DNA of 64,000 nt. Origin: Motacilla alba alba (lineage: Eukaryota > Chordata > Aves > Passeriformes > Motacillidae). The notes beneath the pieces are model-generated. The model had not been told where the DNA came from, did no database searches, and was given only the letters and a program-made list of their open reading frames with translations. The stretch spans positions 78,927,801-78,991,800 of the forward strand of contig NC_052017.1 of assembly GCF_015832195.1 (NCBI RefSeq), in the 5' to 3' direction. The position numbers were made by a program, and so were the translations under genes. The first letter of the stretch is position 1. Each line of letters opens with the position of its first letter. Below are positions 1 to 10,905 of the stretch, in pieces.

Positions 1-609
1 AATTGCAATTTGGATATTGTTCAGTTTAGCTGTACTTCTGTGCTACAGATCAGATTCTAAATAATGAAAGAACACTAGAATCAACATTCTTTTTTCCTGT
101 CAAGTATTAGGTATTATGCAAATTTAAAGTTAGCAAATTAGTTTGCTTTGTTAGGATGCATTATTGTAATTTAATTCACAACTAAAAAGGAAGTGGTAAG
201 CCTGTAAAGGCTTAGCTAACACTGGCAGCTTAGACCTGCCATTTTTTCTCACTGGTTATATCTTATTCTGACAGTAACCATAATAATTTCAGTGGAAGTA
301 CTCAGAACACTTACAAGTCAGCATAAGCAACTGGAGCAGAATCATCAGCTTCTGTTCGAGAGGTGACATTTGTAACAGAACTTCCTGGCATCCGTTGCTT
401 CTCACATCTTGAAATATTCTAGGAATATAGAACATTCAATGCTTTGTGAAATTCAATGCTTTGTGATTTTGAGTTTTCCTGGGATGTTTCTAGATGGAAG
501 GTATCTCAGAAAGGCTTTAGTTTAACATTTTACTCAAAGAAGGTCAGGTTTGAGTAGGTAACAGAGGTCTGAAATCAATCAGAGTTTGAAAAACTTCTGA
601 ACAAGAGAC
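1..609. other. Non-coding, no recognised element
   Basis: AT-rich sequence with no convincing coding region or repeat family. The only structure seen is a perfect 16-bp unit repeated in tandem at 434-449 and 451-466. Confidence 0.6.
434..466. repeat. Two-copy 17-bp tandem duplication
   Basis: The unit ATTCAATGCTTTGTGA occurs at 434-449 and again, identically, at 451-466, separated by one A. This is a simple local duplication with no sign of function. Confidence 0.85.
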
Positions 610-1315
610 TGTACAGCCCTACTGGGCAGGTTATCTCTGGTATTGACAGGCTATTTGACTGTACTGGTGGTGAAAAGTTTTTCCTCATTCCCAGTTAGAA
701 CTCACTGTGTCATGTGTCTGTCATCCTCCCATGACACAGTTCTGTGAAGTGCCGGGCTCTCTCCTCTTGAGAGTACTTTGTAGATCCTGGCACGCTGCTG
801 TTAGTTCCCCTCAAAGTAATATCTTCTCCAGGCCAAACAAAATTCTCCAGGCCCCTCTTCATAGGGCACATGCCCCAGTTCCTGACCATCCTAGGAGCCC
901 AGGGTGATTAGGAACCACCAGTATCAGAGACTTGTTGATAACTCTCTTGTAGTTGAGTCCCAACATTGGATGTGGCACGCTAGATGTGCTGGGTGTAAGA
1001 GGAAAATCCCTTCTCTCCACATCCTGACTGTGCCCCAGTGAGTACCTCCCCTGGCACTGTTGGCTGTCTCTACAGCCAGGGCACATTACTATACTCAGTG
1101 TGTATCTACCAAGAACCCCAGGTCCCTCTCTGCAGAGCTTCCCTCAGCCAGGCAGGCACCATCCTGCACAGCTGCGCAGGTTGTTTCCTGCCTGTGGCAG
1201 GACTTGGCCTTTTTCTATCCCTATTGAACTTGAAATGTTCCTTTTGGCCTACTCCTCCAGCTTATACAGATACCCAAGAATGGCAGCACAATGTCATTCC
1301 TGTACTAGTTATAAT
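610..1315 (-). mobile_element. CR1 LINE fragment, ORF2 3' part and 3' UTR
   Basis: Read on the plus strand, this follows the antisense of a CR1 element in order: the segment resembling 'gggcaggttatctctg' near 625, the AAGTTTTTCCTC block near 676, CTTCTCCAGGCCAAAC near 822, CCCAGTTCCTGACCATCC near 873, the AGGTCCCTCTCTGCAGAG block near 1119, and a final AATGGCAGCACAATG near 1279. The element is therefore on the minus strand and covers the end of the reverse transcriptase ORF plus part of the 3' UTR. The terminal octamer tail is not visible. Many indels and stops show that it is an old dead copy. The GC peak here and the short open frames on both strands are explained by this element. Assignment rests on remembered CR1 consensus blocks, not a search. 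Confidence 0.85.
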
Positions 1316-4300
1316 ACGTATGCAATCACTTAAATAGCTGCTTACCCTTTCCTCACATTTCTAAATAGAATTCTCCATCATGAATGCACAGTAAGACAAC
1401 AAATGCTTCTGTTAAGTCAATTGGGAATGCAGCTACTATGAACCAGTTGAAGCAGCATAGGTTTTACTGTATTCAGTAGCATTTTTGGTCTCTGTCATGC
1501 ATATTCTTAGCTTAGTTATGAGCAGTTAGCAGAAAGCCAGAAGCAACCTTAGCTCCCTCCTGGGTTTCATAGTCTGCAAAAGTGAGAGTCACTTAGCATA
1601 GGGCTCATACCAGCTGTTGTCTGGAGCGTTTTCTAGAACATAGCACTTCCACATGGAGTGTTAAATGTGTCTAATGCACTTGCCTGGTGAAAGCTGGACA
1701 GTGCATCTAACAGAACCATATGTACCTGAGGGTATTTAGCTTTTGTCATTGTGAAAAGACACTGTGCATAAGTTACTTCCTTGCTGCATTTGAGAATCAC
1801 TAATTTAGAATCTTCCACACATTCTGTTTTTATCTTCTGAAAAGTACTAGACAAGAAATTACAAAAAGAGATGGGAAGAGGAGAGAAATGTTTTCTTCTA
1901 GCTAGTGATAAACTATTTAAGAGTATTTTACTTGAAGAATGTTTTAGGAAAAAATTAAAATACAATATTATAATTCTCAGACTATGAAATAGTTTTAGCA
2001 GACATGTATGTATGTATTCCTTTACATGTAAGCAATAAAACAATGTATTTACTGTTATTTTAAAACAGATAGGAATACTGAATTGTTAACTTTTAAAATT
2101 TATTTTTGCAGCTTACTAGTGACTGGACTACTTTACTGATATTTATGGGTTTAATAAAAGTTTTAATAACCACAGTAATCATCTTAACATTGTTTTGGAT
2201 TAAACAAATGCCTTCAGAGGTGTTCATACTTTTGCAAAAGATGTGACAATTTTGATTTATGCTTTTGAGAAAAACCTTTTATTCAGCATGCCAATCAAAA
2301 TTATGAATACAGAGAAACTACAAGAGCCAGCTAAAATAGTATGACTTTCATTTCTTTTCAGTAATGTTGTAATAGAATTAAAATAAACAGCTTCTCAGTA
2401 TCACGTAGTAAATTTAGTGCTTGATGTATGGCAGATATTCCTGAGTCCAAAAAAGAAAGCCAAAATTAAAAAGCTGCTTTCAGATACTGAATGCAAAAGA
2501 ACCCCTTTCTCATGCACTGAAGCAGCAAATAGATTTTGGATGACCAGCTGGACACTGAGTAGGGTTCCCTAATGGTCTTGCCTTGAGGACTTTTCTTAAC
2601 AATTAAAACCATTCGCTTTTATTGCTTTTGACAGGCACAACAGTCTAGTAACAGATGTGAGATCTGCTTAGAAGGAGAAAACAAGGGAATGAAGATGCCA
2701 AATAATCTGGCAGACTGGTCAATACAATTGTCTTCATCATTTTGTTCACATTTCTGTAGGTGCCAAATATAGTATAAAAGTGGAGACATACTTTTTATGT
2801 AAAAATAATGCCTGCTTTGTGATTTCAGTCAAGGTGATCTGTTATCAAATGCTGGCTGGATTTATGACCATCTGCCATGCAACCATGAGGCAATGGTCAG
2901 AATTAATAACACTTTAAGAAAACAAATCTGGTGAGTTTTGGGGTTTAGACCTTTCAACTGCCAACGCAACACACACCACTTAGTATTGTCATAGACCTTC
3001 GCATTAGCACAACCTTAAAAAAAAAACCCAAACAAAACCAATGACTAGCCAAGACAGAATAATGTCCTGACAGTCTAAATCAGAAATTATTATGTCATGG
3101 TTTTATATTTTCAATGATAGATCTGTATTATTCTATACCTGCTGAGTTTTCAGTTATTTGATAAAATGAAACAGTCCTTCCAATTATAAAGTATGGCCCC
3201 TTTTTAAAGAGGCCAAGTGAGCAGCTTGATGATACTCATCCTTGGATATGTCAGCTCCAATTTTATTTTCACTGTCAAAAAGTGCATTTTTTGTCTTAAA
3301 TCCCTCATCTGTGTACATAATCATACATACATAATTGAATGCCTTTTGCTTCACATTTTTAACAGGGGCATAATTTTAACTGGATGCTGTATGATTTATA
3401 TTTTGCTAATACTGCATTATTCATGTATTCTGCAGCTGCAGTGAAGAAAATAAACAGTGTCTTTCTAGGTAAACATTAATTTCAAAAATCAGAGGTAATT
3501 CTGATTTCAGCAATTTCACTAGAAAGTTGAGAAAGAATAAGACCCTTTTAGGGAATCAGCAAAGCAAGCTAACCCTTGCTGAGTTTCATGATTTCTCAAC
3601 ATCATCTTAATCTTCCCATTATCTAATAGGCTCATGAGATGAATTCAGATTATTGGTATTTTCGGGGAATTATTTTTCCAGTAGTGCTATTAGCATATAC
3701 ATCTTTAACAAGTTTTATTCTGAATAATTTACCTTTCAAAGGCATGTCAGTTTTTGGTCCCTAAGAAATTAACAGGACTGCATGTAATACTATAAGATTC
3801 ACCTTCCAGAGAATACAGATGAACTTTAGTGCACTTTCTAATGGCATTCCTTGGCTTCAGAAACCTACTCTTCTCATAAAAACTCTTTTCTTCCTCCTCT
3901 GTGAATGCTGATGTTAGCAGCAGCAGTAACTAAAATGCAACACTACTTTTGCTGATGAAGGCAAGAAGAGAGACATCTGGCTCACAGAAGCAATTTGAGT
4001 GGATTTGTCAGAAAATACTTTCACTAGGATATTGAAAGGCCCTTGAGGTACACTTACTGAAGAATGGGAGAAGTCTGTATATATGAAAAAGTGCCCAGAA
4101 TCCATGTTGGTTTTTAATGACCTCTTTGAGCCTTCAAAGCAATAAATGAACCAAACTGGATTAGATTTTGCAAGGTCGTCTGGTGTTCTTGTTGAATTTC
4201 TAATATGACAAAATAAATGCAGGAAACTGTCATATTAGCCTTAACCCCCCAAGTGTAATTTTTTTAAAAGGAAAATTATGATTTGATATAAACTATAGAC

Positions 4301-4879
4301 TTCATTTAATACAGACACATATCAAATTGCACCCTGAAATCTACTTGCACCCTGAAAATTCTCAACACCTTTATGAATAATAATATCTTCAACACTTCTC
4401 AGTCTCAGAGTAAAGGCATGAATCAAACAGTTCTTAAAAGACAATACTTTAGTAGAGTTAACATTTTTAGATTTAAAAAAAAGGAGATGGTTTCAATCCT
4501 ATCTATCATCAGAATAGCTTCAGTAAAAAAAAAGTAAATTTTTCATTCAGTAGATGACAAGAAAGTAAAGTTATCCTATTTTAAAAGAATAAATGAAAAG
4601 AAAAAATATATCACCTAAAATGAAAAGGATTCTAGTTTGGTGCAGGTCAGAATAAATAGTTATCCAGAAAAATTTAGAGTCACCTAGGTCATGGTTATAG
4701 AGAAAAGAGGTGGAATTTGTAGCGCTGCTTTATTCCATAGCACCCACACCATGGCAGGAGGAATCTGATGACTGGAAGCAGAAGGCATACCATCTTTTGA
4801 TAGGCTTGCAGAGGGGGTGTGCTGGGCTGGGGTTGGAACCCTCAGATCTGCTGCTACTGCTGCCATTACACCCTGCAGA
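1316..4879. other. Non-coding, no recognised element
   Basis: AT-rich, A/T homopolymer-rich sequence. The longest open stretch is a 136-codon frame at 1633-2043 on the minus strand. It is rich in Leu, Phe, Ser and Lys as expected of AT-rich random sequence and shows no domain or splice context, so I do not call it a gene. A short duplicated phrase, TGCACCCTGAAA, occurs near 4329 and 4347. Confidence 0.6.
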
Positions 4880-5097
4880 AGAAGATAGCCTCTCTTTGGG
4901 AAGTATTTTTGGGTTTTGGGTGGTTAATACTCTTTTTGGGGGTAAAACAGTCTCTCTTCTCTACACACTCTGGTTAATATTGTTATGGTTATTGCAGTTT
5001 TTCAGTAAACTGTGACTCCATCTTATAATTTCTTCTCCTATTGAAAGGGGGAAGCTTGAGTGAGTTTAATTTTCCTGCTGGTTTTTTAACCAGCACA
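4880..5097 (+). mobile_element. Probable endogenous retrovirus LTR, 3' (U5) part
   Basis: The stretch contains TTTTTCAGTAAACTGTGACTC near 4998, then a pyrimidine-rich block, a G-rich stretch with 'gagtgagtt', and a short inverted repeat GCTGGTT/AACCAGC that ends in CACA at 5097. That succession is typical of the U5 end of a group of songbird ERV LTRs. The end reading CA at 5097 is a plausible LTR terminus. I could not find the 5' TG boundary or a target-site duplication, so the left edge is approximate and the family is unassigned. The GC-richer 160 bp upstream (4720-4879) may also belong to it. Confidence 0.45.
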
Positions 5098-5393
5098 GTC
5101 TTGGTCTACAAAGTCAGGTTAGCTGTCCAACAGGAACAGACGAATGATTGCAACAAGTGCTGGGATTAGCTGTAAGAGAAAGAAGGTTCTCCACATGTGT
5201 TTTCTGCAATAATTTTGTTAGTTTTTTGTTGAATCATAGAACCATAGATCAAGCAGACATTATGCAAGAGTCAAAATGTACTTACGTTTGCATATATTGC
5301 AGATACACACCAGTTCCTACATCCCGTACATGGACAATTGTACTGGATATTTCCTAGTGGCCTGGTATGTACAAGAAATTGTTTGTGTTCAGA
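5098..5393. other. Non-coding spacer with CR1-tail-like words
   Basis: No gene is seen. At 5232-5250 the words GAATCATAGAACCATAG resemble the antisense of the CR1 terminal octamer array, but no CR1 body follows directly. It may be part of the tail of the CR1 that begins at 5394, interrupted by about 140 bp, or coincidence. Confidence 0.4.
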
Positions 5394-5650
5394 ACACGAA
5401 TCATATCATTATAGGATGCTTTGGGTTAGAAGGGACTGTAAAGATCATCCAGTTCCAACCCCCTGCCATGGGCAGGAAGACCTTCCACTAGACCAGGTTG
5501 CTCCAAGTCCCAACCAACCTGGCTTTGAGCACTTCCAGGGATGGGGCATCCACAACCTTCTCTGGGCAACTCAGTTCACTGATTTGCCAAGCTCACAGTA
5601 AAGAATTTCTTCCTAATATATAATATTGTGCTCTGTCCTAGTTCAAGGAA
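5394..5650 (-). mobile_element. CR1 LINE 3' end
   Basis: The plus strand reads the classical antisense CR1 3' end: a degenerate octamer tail (AATCATATCATTATAGGA), then TTAGAAGGGACTGTAAAGATC, CCAACCCCCTGCCATGGGCAGG, the CCAGGGATGGGGCATCCACAACC block near 5537, CTCTGGGCAACTC and TAAAGAATTTCTTCCTAATAT near 5600. The element therefore lies on the minus strand and is severely 5'-truncated, the usual outcome of CR1 reverse transcription. It is a subfamily different from the copies ending in 'gaggtcccttccaacc'. Confidence 0.9.
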
Positions 5651-5866
5651 AAAAAAATTAGTTTTCCAAATAGACATAAGAATGAGATAAAAGACATTTC
5701 TGCTCTTGCAACGCTGGACTTTTGCAAGTGCATTAGCTTCAAAGAAGTCTGATGGAGAAGAGAAAGTATAGAAAACAGATGCAGCAAACAAAGGTAATTA
5801 GTAAACAATTGTTTTGAGTTTCTTTTTACAAGAAGGATGAAATCAATACTTAGTCACTGTTATCAC

Positions 5867-5927
5867 AAATTTAGCTAGCAGATGTCAGAATTTAGCTAGC
5901 AGATGTCAAATTTAGCCAGGAGATGTC
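5867..5927. repeat. Three-copy ~20-bp tandem repeat
   Basis: The unit AATTTAGCTAGCAGATGTC occurs three times in a row, at 5868-5886, 5889-5907 and, with three changes (GCCAGGAGATGTC), at 5909-5927. Each of the first two copies contains the palindrome GCTAGC. It is a small local expansion of unknown origin. Confidence 0.85.
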
Positions 5928-7809
5928 CCTCCTCCATGAAGGGAGCTACATCCTAATCCCCAAATGTGCATTGCATGTATTGACTAGCAAGAAAACTTTT
6001 AACAAAGAAGAAATGCACAGTCATCCCCAGGGAACTCTATTGTTTTTAAATTTATAGTTTGGCTTTCAAACATTGACCTGGAAAATAAGACCTAAAAGAG
6101 TAATATGTAGGTCTGTGTTTTTTAGCTCTTAAACTAACTACAATCTGTACTGCTAAATCTTTAAGGTAAAGGAAGTAATACTTGTGTTGCGTTAAGAAGC
6201 AGTTAACTGCCAATACCCTAGTGATGGTTCAGGTGATATAGACAGACCTAATTAGTTCTGATCCCATCCAGTGAAATAAAGGTATGTTGAAATCTCTGTG
6301 AAGATATGTACCTTAAACGTTAGGAGTTGTGAACCATGATTTTGATCAGGGGATGCAAGGCAGCACCTTGCTAGAATAGCTTGCAATGAGCATCATACAT
6401 ACAAATCATCATCATTTTCTCCATATTTACTGTGTGCTGGGAATCCCACAGCAATATGGATAACTCATAAACATTAGTTTATAGCTTGAATAGTATTGCT
6501 ACATCATGAAGATTAAATGGGTTTCAGTTGTAGTGTAATCAGCCTATAGAAAAAAAGCAGAAAAAAGTGAGGGAACTCTCAAAGTTTTATAGTCTTGACC
6601 CATCGGAATTTCTTCTTCCCAATTACAATTAAGAGCAAAAATTTTACTGTTTGTCAGTGATTATTTTAATTTTCATGGAGAGAGATGTCTATGTATTGAC
6701 TGACTTTTTTCCTACATGATTATATCATAGAATAATAGAAAGAATAACAATTACTGTGTTTCAGTTACACTCTGCAGTGCAAGTTTGCTATTTCAAAATC
6801 TGCACTCAAAACACTGGCCCATATCCCCATCTATTTTCTATTTCCACATTACATCTTTTAAATAAAAATGTATTTTATATTTTTAAAATTTTTTTAAATT
6901 AATTTTTGGGGGTGTCCTGTTTTCTGGTTTTGTTTTGGTTTTTTTGGTTTGGTTTGTAGATGTTTATATCAAACTAATAGATAAAGTAGCCCAAGTGGTA
7001 AGTCATGCTCATTAGTAGGAACCAAGCAACATGGAAGCATATTCTTTTTAAAAGTTTATTTAAAATTTGATTAGAGGGAAAATTATGCTTGTATGTACTT
7101 TTTGAGACCTTTTTCCCTCCTACCAATACTGGGTAATCTACACTGAATTAATTAGAAGAATTAATTTTAAGTAATGTTTTTATTTTAATTATATTTTCTA
7201 TATTTTCATTGAGAATTTCTTGATAATTGACAACTAGAAAATTATTTATGCAAAATCCAAATGACACAGGGTGACATTTTGTGTTGGGAGAAAAAGTGTA
7301 ATTTGTTCTCATGGATTGGAAATCACTACTTTTTGTTATGGTTACCTTCTATTTTGACAAATTAGGTTTTCATCCAGAGAACTGACTCAGTAATCCAGTT
7401 CACAGTGTATAAGTGTCATGTATGAAAATTCTTATGCATTGTCAGTTTTAGGGTGAAGCTGGTTCAAACCATGCTTGTTTCCCTAGAAAGTTGCGAGCAA
7501 TTTCAGGATTGCTTACACACCTTGCTTATAGCACTTGCAAATAAATTGTTCAGGCAATTGCACACTTGGTCTAAGTTGCCTCCATGAATTCATTAAGACA
7601 ACTTTCTGCAATATTCTAGACCTGCTGAAAATATTATCAACAGAGCAATTCTGAGGCAACCTAAACATTATTGGAGTACACTCCACTGCTCCAAGACCAT
7701 TTTATACCTACTTACCTTAATATAAGGTATATTTTAAGTCCTATAACCCAACAGGCTTCCATCTTAAGTTCCAGATGAATTATTTTACAAATACAAAGAG
7801 TCTGAATAC
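5928..7809. other. Non-coding, AT-rich
   Basis: No gene or recognised element body. Homopolymer-rich sequence lies near 6860-6960. A lone CR1-tail-like phrase at 6725-6741 (ATCATAGAATAATAGAA) has no CR1 body next to it. Confidence 0.55.
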
Positions 7810-7972
7810 TAAATAATAATAATATAACTAATATCTAATATATAATATAATAACTAATATAGTTATTATATTATATTATATTATATATTATTTATATTAT
7901 TATATTATAGAAATAATATAACTAATAATAATAGTAACTAATAATACAAAATTTATTAATAAAATAAATTTT
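7810..7972. repeat. AT-only low-complexity tract with hairpin
   Basis: This is about 160 bp of almost pure A/T made of ATAAT, ATATT and TATTA words. Within it, 7840-7855 and 7861-7876 are perfect inverted repeats of 16 bp around a 5-base loop, so the tract could extrude a cruciform. It is probably a microsatellite expansion. Confidence 0.9.
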
Positions 7973-10228
7973 GAAGTTATCACTCCAAAGAAAGATGGCA
8001 ATTGGAAGCATAGATATTTTGAATAGACAGCAATCTTTCTTTCTGTGATTCCTCATTTTCAGCTGGTCACAAAAACAGGTATTGAGGTACTGCATAATAA
8101 AGAGCACAACATAGAATTAAGTTAGCATAAAGACACACGTACACACAAATTTCAGGAATGGCAATCCAAGAAAGATTTTGTTATCATGTTATCCCTCCTG
8201 TGTAATTTTTTTATATTTTTTTTCCAAATGCCTTGCATTCTAAATGCAACATGAAGCATTGCAAGCACTTGTTTGGTAAGGTGTGCATGAATGAAAGCCC
8301 TTTGTGACACACTCCTGTTTCTTTTTCATTTGGAATTGAGTTGCATATAAGTGGATTATCAGAATAGCAAGAGACTTTCTGCTGCACACTGATTTCAGTG
8401 AAGAATGTTTCTAGAATTTCTGAATTTCATTGGCTTGAGATACATGTAAAATATATGTTGCTCAATTGACTACAATACAAGACAGATACACATATAAATG
8501 AAACAGGTTGTTTTGAGCACTCTTATTACTTTGTCAATACTTTTCTCCACAGGAGACTAATAAAACCATTCCATATGCACAAACATTCATCTCAGAAACA
8601 ATATATTAACTGGTATTTACTTTACAAGACTCTGGTTATATAATCTTTATCAAGAGATTGAGTTTGCAGATTTTCAGCTCTTTTGACATATGGAAAGGCA
8701 TAATAGCTACATAGGTACATAGGTACACTCAGTGTTCATGGATTTTGTATCCAAGTTATGGCTCATTTGCCAGGCAATTTCCAACCTGGCTATTAAGACA
8801 ACTTTTAAGCCTTTCAAGCTGAGACTGAGAAAATGCTCCTGAGCTGTGATGTTCTACTGAAAGGAAGCAGGAGTGGATTCACTGTCTTCAGATCTGCCTG
8901 TGTTGCGGTACGTAGAACCACTCTCCAAACTGACCAGCAGAAGTTTATATCCCTGAAGATGTGGATTCAGAACATGAATTAAATGTTATAACTTTCTGCT
9001 CTATACCTCATGGATTTATCTTGAAAATCACGATTTACCATTTTATTCTCCTGACAATTTATCACGTTTGAGTTCTACTTGTTTTTTTTTTTGCCACAGT
9101 GATGTCTACACTGACAAAGCAATACTCAATTTTGTAGTTTGAGTTGGATATTTAAGATCTGAGCATATATTAATCATGCATTATTTGTTAAAAAATGCAC
9201 TAGATGAAAGAAAAGTGGTTCATACTTTCTGGTTATCACAATCATATCATTTTATAACAACTAAAGACTGCTCCTTTTTGCAAATATCTAACTCAGTGAA
9301 AACAGGCAAAGTTCTAAGTATATCTTACTTTGAAGTAAAAACAACGAAAGTCCAATGAAGATTGAAGGCAATATTGGGGTATCAATGGCAACAAAAAGAT
9401 TGTTTTAACCTGATGCATACATTTTCATGAAGAGTTATTTCTAGTTTATGGAAGGACAACAAATATTTTTAAGTCCTTTACCATGAGTCTATTCTTAATT
9501 AGCGGGCTGGAATTTTTTCAGACTCTACTTTTGCTGGATCCTATCCAGTCTCCTACAACAAAGCTATTCTGTGACTTTTGCTTTTTGATTCAATATTTTT
9601 ATTCTTGGTCTTGTTGGGAAAGATCTCACATGTTGAGGTGTATTATAAAACTATAACAAAACATCCTCCATTTCTCCCTAAGACAAAAACACATAATTAT
9701 GGCAATTTAATAAAGGTGAAAAAGAGCAAATTTTTTCCAGTAAGTCAGAAGAAAATAATACACCAGCTTTTATCTTATACCTAACTATTTAAATTAAATA
9801 ATGAATATGAAGACTTTGTAATTTAATCACCATTTAATAACTAAGCAAAATCAATTTAGACATAAACTTCTTGAACAAAAAGAATAGAAACACAGAGATA
9901 CCCTGCACTCCAAAAGGTGTAGGGATTCATATACTTACATTGTAAAAAGAAAAAAAAAAATAAAATAAACCAACAAGACAACACAACCCCATCGTAAGAT
10001 TGAAATTGTCTTTTTGCAAAGCAGGCAAAAAAGTCCAAATAAGATTATGGATTTAATGGGAATCACTGATAGATACAATTTTAACCACCCAATCCCACAA
10101 TAAAAGTGACTTGCCTTTTCACAAATGTTGTTTGGAAGACTAAAACAGGGTTGAATGAGTAGCTCCTTTAATGAGTTTCAGCTAGTTGGCCTGTGAATAT
10201 CAACGAGCTTGGCCAATGATTTTTCTAA
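7973..10228. other. Non-coding, no recognised element
   Basis: AT-rich unique-looking sequence with only short open frames. A short duplicated word, ACATAGGTACATAGGTACA, occurs near 8709. No repeat family or splice-flanked open segment was recognised. Confidence 0.55.
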
Positions 10229-10905
10229 TTCACAGAATCACAGGATGGGTCAGGCTGGAAGAGACCACAGTGGCTTATCTGTGCTGCTCAAGCAGAGCCA
10301 TCTGAGAGTACATTGCACAGAGTTTTGTCCAGATGGTTCCTGAATATCTCCAGTGAGGGAGAATCCACAACATCTCTGGGCAATCTGTTGCAGTGATTGC
10401 TCCTCCTCACAGTAAAGAAGTTCTTCCTCATATTTAGGTGAAACTTCCTGTGTATCTGTTTCTGCCTCAGAAACAGATGTTTATCTCATCTCCTGTTGCT
10501 TGGCACTACTGAGCAGAGCCTGACTCCATCCTCTGACACTCACCCTTCAGGTACTGAGAGTCACTGATGGGGTCTCCCTCAGTCATCTCCTCTTGAGGCT
10601 GACAGGCTCAGTTCTTGTGACTTGTCTTAAGAGAGATGTTAGAGTAGCCCCATCATCTTTGTTGCCCTCCACTGGATCTGCTCCAGGAGCTCTTGTGCTG
10701 AGGAGTCCACATGTGGACAGAGAGCTCCAGATGTGCCTCACCAGGGCTGAGCAGAGGGGCAGGATAACCTCCCTTGACCTGTTTGCAACGCTGTTCCTAC
10801 TGCATCCTAGGATACTATTAGGCTTCTGGGCCACAAGGGTGGGCACTTCTGGTTCATGGACAGCGTGTTGTCCACCAGGACCCCCAGGGCATCCTGGTTT
10901 TAAGA
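10229..10905 (-). mobile_element. CR1 LINE 3' fragment, ORF2 end and 3' UTR
   Basis: The plus strand starts with TTCACAGAATCACAGGATGG (antisense CR1 tail) and GGCTGGAAGAGACC. It then shows TGGGCAATCTGTTGCAGTG near 10377, GTAAAGAAGTTCTTCCTCAT near 10412, GTTGCCCTCCACTGGATCTG near 10660, GCCTCACCAGGGCTGAGCAGAG near 10735 and TTGTCCACCAGGACCCCCAG near 10868. That is the expected antisense order from the 3' tail back into the RT domain. The element is on the minus strand, about 680 bp long, with the tail intact and the 5' side truncated. The open frames of 148 codons (plus, 10593-11039) and 110 codons (minus, 10583-10915) lie over this element and are not host genes. Confidence 0.93.

Noticed and set aside
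859..1337. 75- to 99-codon open frames on both strands
   Set aside because: They lie within the degraded CR1 at 610-1315 and are by-products of its higher GC content.
1633..2043. 136-codon minus-strand frame in unique sequence
   Set aside because: Residue make-up is that expected of AT-rich DNA, with no recognisable domain, splice signal or conserved motif.
5232..5250. CR1 tail-like GAATCATAGAACCATAG as a separate CR1 copy
   Set aside because: No adjacent body; it may be a displaced part of the tail of the copy at 5394, but this cannot be shown.
6725..6741. CR1 tail-like ATCATAGAATAATAGAA
   Set aside because: No CR1 body follows on either side, so there is too little to call an element.
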